Shown: piece by piece, positions 56,250 through 64,000 of the stretch
Position numbering within the stretch: the stretch's first letter is position 1
How the letters are laid out: each line of letters begins with the position of its first letter
DNA from: Dugong dugon
Taxonomy: Eukaryota; Chordata; Mammalia; Sirenia; Dugongidae
DNA: 64,000 bases
Direction: 5' to 3'
Assembly (NCBI GenBank): GCA_030035585.1
Contig: CM057464.1
Span: 78,476,919 to 78,540,918 of the forward strand
The notes under the pieces: generated by a model
Database searches by the model: none
Seen by the model: the letters and a program-made list of their open reading frames with translations, nothing else
Told to the model about the DNA's origin: nothing
Made by a program: the position numbers and the translations under genes

Positions 56250-57409
56250 TCTTGGGAAATCAATCAGATAAAATAAATTTAATCTGCCTGACTGCAGCCT
56301 TGCCCCTCAATATCAAGCATTCATAGTACTTTCTACTTCTGCTCTGTCCATATTTCAATAAAAAACATACCTAGCCCTCACTGATTCATGATCCACACTT
56401 ACATCAATTTTGTTATATCAGAAATGAAAGCTATTTTTTTCATTAGTTTATTTCCCTTGTTCTTCTTTCTTCATAAGACCCAATCGATTAGTATAAATTT
56501 ATCAGCTCAACTGCTTGATTTTGCTTCATATAACATTTTAACAATCCATTAACATTAAAATATCTTTATGATCAAATCTTTCTAAATTATACAAACTAAG
56601 CTCTAATTCACTTTCTAACCAATATGGATCTCTTCAAAACATATATAATATCTAAATTTGAACACCTTTAACATGAATATTACTTTCCTCTTTTACCAAG
56701 AAAAGATCATAATAATATCCTTCATTAATACTTCAGTACAAACAGCTTGGCAACTTGTTCTTCTTTCTTCATGAGAAAAATGTCACAAAAGGGGAATTAA
56801 GAAATCTCTTACACATCAAAATTATCTAAGTGCTTTCTACTCAGTGCTAAAGTGGATACATGAATGCACAGGTGAATCAGTCATGAATTTATTAAAGGGA
56901 TTTATACAGGCTAGAAAAAGAAAAAAGTAAGACAAGTAAAGAAATAATTTAATTTAAGTACAAATTACCAGCACCAAAAGGGGAATACAGCAAAAGTAAA
57001 ATGTGAGTAGTGAGGAGGCAGAAAGGATTTGTAGTTTGGAAGTGCATTAAACTTGTTAGGTGATACTTTGATTTTATTTTATCAGTTTACAAAAAGGTGA
57101 AGTTACTCTGCATTTGTAAGTTAAAGTGGGAAAAAATATTAACGGTGATTTATTTTTAAAGATGGGTGAATACAAATTACTAAAGAGATGTGTCAGAAAT
57201 TGGACTTTTTGAATTACTTTTTAAATTAAGTGCATATGAAAATATTATTTTATACCTATTTGTCATAAACTATCATTCTAAACATCCTGTGAAAAATGAA
57301 AATATTCAGTTGAAATAGTCTACCCTAGAATATTAGCCCTGATCTAACCATGGTCTCTTTGAAACTATGCATTCAATATGTTCCAGTTTATAAAAATTGA
57401 GGCCAGAAA
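56250..57409. other. AT-rich sequence
   Basis: Nothing recognisable. Confidence 0.5.
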
Positions 57410-57505
57410 GCATCTTTAAACTGCTGAGAAAAAATTGTCAACATAGACATTTATATCCCACAAAATCATTTTTCAAGAATCCAGACATTTTTCAGATTTA
57501 AAAAA
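57410..57505 (+). mobile_element. Ancient L1 ORF1 3'-part fragment, sense
   Basis: 'gctgagaaaaaattgtcaac', 'tatatcccacaaaatcattt', 'ccagacatttttcagattta' follow the L1 ORF1 C-terminal coding layout (compare 60,620-60,720 in the younger L1). Heavily decayed. Confidence 0.5.
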
Positions 57506-57768
57506 AAAAACCTCCGAATAATAGAACTTCAAATAGTTAAAAAATCAAGCCACGTGTGTTTGATATTTTGGGGATTGAAACTGATTTACGCCTTTCTCTA
57601 TATTTTTCACTTTTATTACAGTTAAGATAAAGTTTTGAGATACTTGTGTAAATGTATTAGAGTCTTGGGGGTAAGTTTTTTGGACTCCTTCACATTAAAG
57701 ACCAGCCAGGTAAAGTAAATATTTCATTAATAATCTAACTCAATCACCAGCTACAAAGATACTGTAAA

Positions 57769-57912
57769 GAAAACTTGTTGCTGTTGAGTTGATTTCAACT
57801 ATACGACAGTGTAGAACTGCCTCATAGAGTTTCCAAGGAGCAGCTGGTGGATTCCAACTGCGACCTTTTGGTTAGCAGCCAAGCTCTTAACCACCGCACC
57901 ACCGGGGCTCCA
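57769..57912 (-). mobile_element. AfroSINE, antisense, compact
   Basis: 'ttgttgctgttgagttgatt', 'acgacagtgtagaactgcct', 'agtttccaaggagcagctgg', 'ctcttaaccaccgcaccacc'. Close to the copy at 49.1 kb. Confidence 0.9.
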
Positions 57913-58199
57913 AAAGGATTAGGTAACTCTCAAATACTTCTTCACTTTGGAAAGGTTTCCAGGACGCATTTTAGCATTTCAAATTCTCCACCCACTTGTA
58001 ATAGAGACTAGGATCTTAAAACTTAGACCTATCCTCTTTGTTCTTATTTATTTATTTTTGCATCAGTCTCAAGTCTTTGAATAGTTAGAATTGTATAGTG
58101 CAACCAAGCCTAGGTGACTGTCCCCTCTAATATAGAAACAACCTTAGGATAGAAAATAAACCCCTATAAAAGCCAGTATCAAAAATACTATTTTGGGAA

Positions 58200-59827
58200 A
58201 AACAGCAATCTAGGCAGAAGCACCACGCCATCCCTCCACAGCAAAGATACGAAAAACTAAGCCGAACAGAGAAAACAACAATCCTGAAACTCTAAAACAT
58301 TAAATGAAGATATAAAGAACTCAGCCAAGCACCAAATGGAGTGAGAAAACTGATAGAGAATGGAGAGCGGGGAGAGATTCATGCAGAGGTCCCCTACCAG
58401 CTAACGTAGAGACCAGCAAACAGGGGGTATGAGAAAGCAGCTTCACGGAGCTTCCAGCGGGAGACAAAACAACCGGTAATTTGTGATATACGCTTTCCCA
58501 CCCCCCACCCTTCTTCACCCCGACTCGGCCTCCTCTGCTTCCTGCGGCCACAATCTCTTGTCTGGGAAAAACCGGCTGCTTGAATTTCCACAGCCGAACA
58601 GGCGGCTCTTTGAGTGCCATTTGTTGGCTGCTGGTGTTGCTTTTTTTCTGCTTCTTTTGATTTCTTCCTTACCTCTTACCACCTCCCCCTCCTTTCGCTC
58701 AAATACCTGGTTCCTTGCACCATCTTTGCTTCTTCCTGAGGGGCTGTGGAGCTCCATGCTAGTGTGGAGCTGCTTCCCGGTCTGGGCTGCTGTGCTGGTG
58801 GGATCCAGAGGCTTTTGTTCGTTTGTTTGTTTTGAATTGTTTGTTTATTTTCTTTTCTTTTTCTTGAGTTGGGAGCCCTTTCTGGCCAGGTGGAGCTGTG
58901 TGGAAAGGAGACTACCCCCTCAGCTTCCACAGATGTGCAGAGGGATCCCTTAGAGCATTTTTTTTCTTTTTTTTTTTCTGTTTTTTGGGGGGCTTTTGTT
59001 GTTCTTTTTTTTTTATTTGTTTTGTTTTCTTTTCCTTCTTTTTCCCTTTTTGTCTTTCTTCATTACTCGTCTCTGTATATCTTCCCTCTCTTTCTGTTCC
59101 CTGAATACCTGGTGTGGTATGCCTCTGCGCCTTCTGGCCAGGCTGTACTGCAACACCTGAAAGCGACTTCCCCAGACCTCATAGCTGCACCAGTGGGATC
59201 CCTGGGAACTTTGTGGTTCTTTAAGCTTTCTGATTTTTATTTGTTCATTCTTTTCTTTTCTTCCTCTTCCCCCTTCTGTTTTTCTCCATTTCTTAGTCTC
59301 ACATCTCTCCACTCCAACGGCACGCTCCCCTACAATTATTTTTTGTTTGTTTGTATATTTTTGGCTGCTGTTTCTCTCTCCTCTCTCCCATATCCATCTT
59401 AGCTCCACACATAACAATCTCCCCACTACATCCTGCCTACCTGCACCATGTGCTTAACATCACAACGCCAAGCAGCACAAGCACGGCCTACTGGAACCTG
59501 CCCTGCACTGATTGCTGACCGGCCCTGGTGGCTATAGTGAGTGCCATAGACAACCCATCCCAGTGACCCCTCTTCAGCTAGACCTGCCCTGCCGTATCAC
59601 ATTTGAGTGACTGACCCTGCCAATTGGAGAAGGAGGCAAAAAGTACTGTGCCCACAGATGAGCAAACAACAAAGAACACACAGTCCGCCTGCTCAGACAT
59701 AATCAAATTTAAAAAAAAAAAAAAAGGGATGAAACAAACAAATCTACAATCAATAAATGACAAAAATAACTACTGAATGCCCCGAAAACAGAAGACAATA
59801 CCAAAACATTTATAAAAACATGACAGA
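58200..59827 (+). promoter_or_regulatory. L1 5' UTR (presumed internal promoter)
   Basis: About 1.6 kb upstream of ORF1. A GC-richer patch (about 58,380-58,950) gives way to very pyrimidine-rich sequence (58,960-59,400) with long T-runs on the plus strand, then 'cctgccctgcactgattgct' and a run into ORF1. In intact mammalian L1s this region drives transcription; here that is inferred only from position. The reading frames of 80-177 codons on both strands are low-complexity artefacts of the T/C-rich tract. The true 5' end could be some tens of bases either side. Confidence 0.7.
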
Positions 59828-60819
59828 ATGGTTCCAGTAGGCATCCAAAATAAAACACCAGATGACTTTCCAGTGGAAGAAAATGCACTAGAACTACCTG
59901 ATAGGGAATTCAAATCTCTAATACTCAGAATTCTCCAAGAGCAGAGGCAAAAAGCTGACAAACATGAGGAAAAAACAGACAAATTCATGGAAAACACAGA
60001 CAAAAAATTGGAAGAATTCAGGAAAATAACGCAGGAAAAATGCCAAAATAAATTCCAACTAGAAATTATACAAAGACAACAATTAGAAATCCAAAAGATA
60101 AACAACAAGATTTCAGAAATGGATGGTGTCATAGAAGGGCTAAAAAGCAGATTTACAACGGTGGAAGACAGGATCAGTTGAATTGAAGACAAACACTTGG
60201 ATAGAACTCTGTTTCAGGAAAACTCAGAAAAAAGAACAAAGAAAAATGAAGAGACCCTGAGAGTTATGTGGGATACAATCAAAAGAAAATATTTTCGAGT
60301 GATTGGAATTCCAGAACAGGGGGAGAAAACAGAAAACACAGAGAGGATCATTGAAAATCTGCTGACAGATAACATCCCCAACATCATAAAAGATGAAAAG
60401 CTGGCCATCCAAGAAGCTTAACGAACCATATAGGAGAGACCCCAAAAGAAAATCACCAAGGCATATCATAATCACACTCACCAAAACCAAAGACAAACAA
60501 AGAATCCTGAGAGCAGCTCATGAAAAACAAGAAGTCACATACAGAGGAGAAATAATAAGACTAAGCTCAGATTATTCGACAGAAAACATGCACGCAAGAA
60601 GGCAAAGGGATGACATATAAAACCTTGAAAGAAAACAATTGCCCACCAAGAATAATATATCCTGCAAAACTCTTGTTCAAATTTGATGGTGAAATTAGGT
60701 CATTTCCAGATAAACAGAAATTAAGGGAATATGTGAAAGTCAAACCAAACTTACAAGAATTATTAAAGGGAGTTCTTCAATCTGAGAACAAACAACTTCA
60801 GCTCACAGGCAGAATCTAG
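59828..60819 (+). pseudogene. L1 ORF1 (RNA-binding chaperone) remnant
   Basis: About 330 codons, normal for L1 ORF1p. Starts 'MVPVGIQNKTPDDFPVEENA'. The N-terminal third is rich in E/K/Q/I heptads (about residues 40-117), the expected trimerising coiled coil. The RRM follows: 'MWDTIKRKYFRVIGIPEQGE' (about 60,265-60,325), then in another frame 'SPRHIIITLTKTKDKQRIL', then 'ENNCPPRIIYPAKLLFKFDG' and the C-terminus 'LKGVLQSENKQLQLTGRI'. Lesions: in-frame TGA at 60,179-60,181, a frame change near 60,400-60,420, another near 60,610-60,620. An intact protein would coat L1 RNA in cytoplasmic ribonucleoprotein particles. Confidence 0.92.
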
Positions 60820-61244
60820 GACACAGGATCACACCAGCCAGATACCAATCTAGGAAATGAACTCTCGAGGACTATCCAAAACCAAAAGAAATACAACAGG
60901 GAATCAGAGCAGTTAATCAGTAAATGACAACAACATCAAAACAATGAAAGAGGAAATAAATGGCATACGTATAGAACCTTCTAATGGAGAGGAAGGCAAG
61001 GCAATACCAAGTAAAGCTAGACTGCTTCAAACTTAGAAAGATAAGGGTAAAATTCATGGCAACCACAAAGAAAGTTAACAAATCTACTCATTAAAAAAAA
61101 AGAGGAAAAACATAAAGTCTCAGCAAAAACAAAACCTACAGAAACAAAAGAAATGAAAAAAAAAAATCCACAGACAAAAGTAACTCAGCACAAGAGAGTA
61201 AGAACAAAGAAAATGTCAGCACCACAAAAAAAAAGCACTTCAGA
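60820..61244 (+). other. L1 inter-ORF spacer, A-rich
   Basis: About 425 bp between the ORF1 stop and the ORF2 start, with many A-runs and no reading frame continuing either ORF. Longer than the roughly 60-bp spacer of human L1. Confidence 0.75.
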
Positions 61245-64000
61245 ATGACAGCAACAAACACACATCTATCAATAATTACACTGAATTTAAACAGACTCAT
61301 TGCACCCATAAAGAGACAGAGAGTGACAGAATGGATAAGAAAACAGGATCCATCAATATGCTGTCTACCGGAGACACACCTTAGAAACAAAGATGTGAAT
61401 TTATTAAAAGTCAAAGGTTGGAAAAAAATATATCAAGCTAACAACTACCAAAAAAGCACAGGAGTGTCAATTCTAATCTCAGATAAAATAGACTTTAAAA
61501 TGAAGTCTACCATAAAAGACACAGAAGGACACGATATAATGATTAAGGGGACAATCCATCATGAAGACATAACCATAATACACATCTACATGACAGGGCT
61601 CCAAAATACATAAAAAAAACTCTAACAACACTGAAAAGAGAAATTGACAGTTCCACAATAATAGTAGGAGACATCACCACTCCACTTTCAGTAAAGGACA
61701 GAACAACTAAGAAGAAACTCAGAAAAGATATAGAAGACCTAAAGGGCACAATCAGCCAACTTGACCTCATAGACATATATAGAACACTCCATCCAACTGC
61801 TGCAAAGTACACATTCTTTTCCAATGTACATGGAACGTTCTCCAGAATAGTCCACATCTTAGGCCACACAGCAATCCTCAACAAGATCCAAAATTCTGAG
61901 ATAATTCAAAGTATCTTCGCTGACCACAATGCCATCGAGGTAGAAATTAACAATAGAAAGAGCAATGAAAAACATCAATTACATGGAAACTGAATAATAC
62001 CCTGCTTACCCATTACTGGGTAATAGAAGAAATCAGAGATGGAATAAAAAATTCTTAGAATCAAATGAGAATGAAAATACATCATACCAAAACCTTTGGG
62101 ACACAGCAAAGGCAGTCCTCAGAGGACAATTTATAGCAATAGATGCACATATCAAAAAAGAAGAAAGGGACAAAATCAAAACATTAACTACAGAACTCAA
62201 AAAAATAGAAAGAGAATGGCAAAAATAGCCCACAACCACCGGAAGAAAGGAAATAGTAAAGATCAGAGCAAAAATCAATGAAATAGAGAACAGAAAAACA
62301 ATAGAAAGAATCAACAAAACCAAAAGTTGGTTCTTCGAAAGAATCAACAAAATCGACAACCACTGACAAGACTGACAAAAGAAATATAGGAGAGGACACA
62401 AATAACCCAAATAAGAAATGAAATGGGTGACATTACAACAGACCCAACTGAAATAAAAAGGATTATAACAGAATATTATGAAAAACTATACTCCAACAAA
62501 TTTGAAAACCTAGAGAAAATGGATAAATTTCTAGAAACACACGGCCTACCCAAACTACAACAAAGTGATGTTGAAAATCTCAACAGATCCATAACAAGAG
62601 AAGAGATTGAAAAGGTGATAAAAAGAATCCCAACCAAAAAAAGCCCTGGCCCAGATGGCTTCACTGGAGAATTCTACAAAAGATTCACAGAAGAGCTTGC
62701 ACCAGTACTACTTAAGCTATTTCAGAGCATAGAAGAGGAAGCAACACTTCCAAATTCATTCTATGAAGCCAGCATAACCGTTATACCAAAACCAGGCAAA
62801 GATGTCACAAAAAAACAAAATTACAGGCCAATATCTCTCATGAATATAGATGCAAAACTTCTGAACAAAATTCTAGCCAATAGAATTCAGCATCATATCA
62901 AAAAAATAATACACCATGACCAAGTAGGATTCATACCAGGTATGCAAGGAAGGTTCAACATTAGAAAATCTATCAACGTAATCCACCACATAAATAAAAG
63001 GAAAGAAAAGAATCACCTGATCATCTGAATTGACCCAGAAAAGGCATTTGACAAAGTCCAACACCCATTCCTGATAGAAACTCTCAATCAAATAGGTATA
63101 GAAGGGAAATTTCTCAACATAATAAAGGGCATCTATGTAAAACCAACAGCCAACATCATTCTTAATGGGGAGAGGCTGAAAACATTCCCCTTGAAAACAG
63201 GAACAAGACAAAGGTGTCCTTTATCACCACTCCTATTTAACATTGTGCTGGAAGTTCTAGCTAGAGCAATAAGGTAAGAAAAAGAAATAAAGGGCATCCA
63301 AATTGGTAATGAAGAAGTTAAACTGTCCCTGTTTGCAGATGATATGATACTATACATAGAAAACCCTAAAGACTCCATGAGAAATCTACTGGAACTAACA
63401 GAAAGATTCAGCAGAGTAGCAGGATACAAGATAAACATTCAAAAATCAGTTGGATTGCTATACACCAATAAGGAGAACGATGAAAAGGAAATCATAAAAA
63501 CAATACCATTCATAATAGCCCCTGAAAAGATAAAATCCTTAGAAATAAATCTGACCAGGGATGTAAAAGAGCTATACAAAGAAAACTACAAAACACTACT
63601 GCATGAAACCCAAAGGGATCTACATAAATGGAAAAACATAGCATGCTCATGGATAGGCAGACTCAACATTGTGAAAATGACAATTCTACCCAAAGCAATA
63701 TACAAATACAATGCAATCCCTAGCCATATACCAACAACATTCTTCAAAGAGATGGAAAAACTAATCATTAACTTTATATGGAAAGGGAAGAAGCCCTGAA
63801 TAAGTAAAGCACTACTGAAGAAGAAGAAGAAAGTTGGAGGAGTCACACTACCTGACTTCAGAACCTACTATACAGCTACAGTAGTCAAAACAGCCTGATA
63901 CTGGTACAACGACAGACACATTGACCAATGGAACAGAATTGAGAACCCAGATGTAAATCCATCCACCTACAGTCACCTGATCTTCAACAAAAGCCCAAAG
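61245..64000 (+). pseudogene. L1 ORF2 (endonuclease-reverse transcriptase) remnant, 3'-cut by window
   Basis: Starts 'MTATNTHLSIITLNLNRL', the canonical endonuclease start. 'CCLPETHLRNKD' keeps the catalytic Glu. 'IIVGDITTPLS' keeps the catalytic Asp but has Thr where the family has Asn (GDxN). 'RIVHILG' has Val where the family has a catalytic Asp (xIDHI). 'FADHNAI' keeps the terminal Asp-His. The RT domain is open from 62,423: '[17 protein letters not shown]', '[18 protein letters not shown]', '[12 protein letters not shown]', then '[10 protein letters not shown]' (motif A), '[14 protein letters not shown]', and '[12 protein letters not shown]' with FADD at 63,332-63,343. Lesions: frameshift near 61,590, further changes to 62.4 kb, and stops at 63,026, about 63,275, 63,797 and about 63,890. 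About 900 of roughly 1,275 codons are present. Confidence 0.93.

Larger units (their letters stand above)
58200..64000 (+). mobile_element. LINE-1, sense, 5'-complete-looking, runs off window
   Basis: The parts follow L1 order: 5' UTR (about 58,200-59,827), ORF1 (59,828-60,819), A-rich spacer (60,820-61,244), ORF2 from 61,245 past the window end. The 5' boundary is approximate because I see no defining motif and the far TSD lies outside. The relation between this element and the 3' UTR copies elsewhere in the window cannot be tested here, since its 3' UTR is beyond 64,000. Point stops and frameshifts in both ORFs show that it is inactive. Confidence 0.92.

Noticed and set aside
55912-56271. 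119-codon sense frame
   Set aside because: Runs from an antisense L1 across its TSD into an antisense SINE; composite of repeats.
58483-59426. Several 80-177-codon frames on both strands
   Set aside because: All fall in the T/C-rich L1 5' UTR. Their poly-Phe/Ser/Leu (sense) and Arg/Lys/Glu (antisense) composition is low complexity, not coding.
60224-63846. Antisense frames of 60-140 codons
   Set aside because: Shadows of L1 ORF1 and ORF2, created by A-rich sense coding sequence.

Overview
The window is non-coding nuclear DNA from a mammal, almost certainly an afrotherian and most likely an elephant or close relative. The main evidence is the dense scatter of tRNA-headed SINEs (A/B-box-like head, RTE-type tail with the 'tagggtcgctatgagt' core) that match the AfroSINE family. 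They sit with their RTE-type partner LINEs and with a lineage-typical L1 whose 3' UTR carries the recurrent 'ggggtcttaaaag' block. I find no host protein-coding exon, structural RNA gene, CpG island or CRISPR array. All substantial coding signal belongs to decayed transposable elements.

Layout. 0-9.6 kb: AT-rich sequence with an L1 3' end, AfroSINEs, a solo ERVL-class LTR, a second LTR interrupted by a SINE, a MIR and an antisense L1 3' end. 9.6-10.3 kb: a foldback element with about 170-220 bp inverted arms plus a third partial copy. 10.3-18.9 kb: SINEs, an LTR, L2 and a double SINE insertion at a single target. 18.9-25 kb: an endogenous-retrovirus block. An antisense LTR is followed by the eroded ERVL-type pol (RNase H, integrase, dUTPase-like), its 3' LTR, then a primer-binding-site-like motif with MaLR-type internal sequence and a different LTR. 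26.4-28.8 kb: a repeat-poor AT-rich island. 28.8-30.8 kb: an RTE LINE nested inside an AfroSINE, both target-site duplications (TSDs) preserved. 31.9-35.3 kb: a second ERVL pol fragment and old L1-like and unassigned repeats. 35.3-41.9 kb: mostly unique sequence. 42-46.8 kb: an LTR, a SINE split by an L1, and an antisense RTE. 49-56.2 kb: several young L1 3' ends with perfect TSDs of 12-17 bp, one with a 5' inversion. 58.2-64 kb: a 5'-complete-looking L1 in sense orientation (5' UTR, ORF1, ORF2 through the reverse transcriptase) that runs off the window.

How the parts relate. The autonomous LINEs (L1 and RTE) are the likely source of reverse transcriptase for the truncated copies and SINEs; every copy here looks dead. 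Exact TSDs allow relative ordering: SINE before RTE at 28.8 kb, SINE before L1 at 42.4 kb, LTR before SINE at 7.5 kb, older L1-like repeat before younger L1 at 51 kb. Family names are from recognition of sequence, not a database search. TSDs and motifs were read directly.
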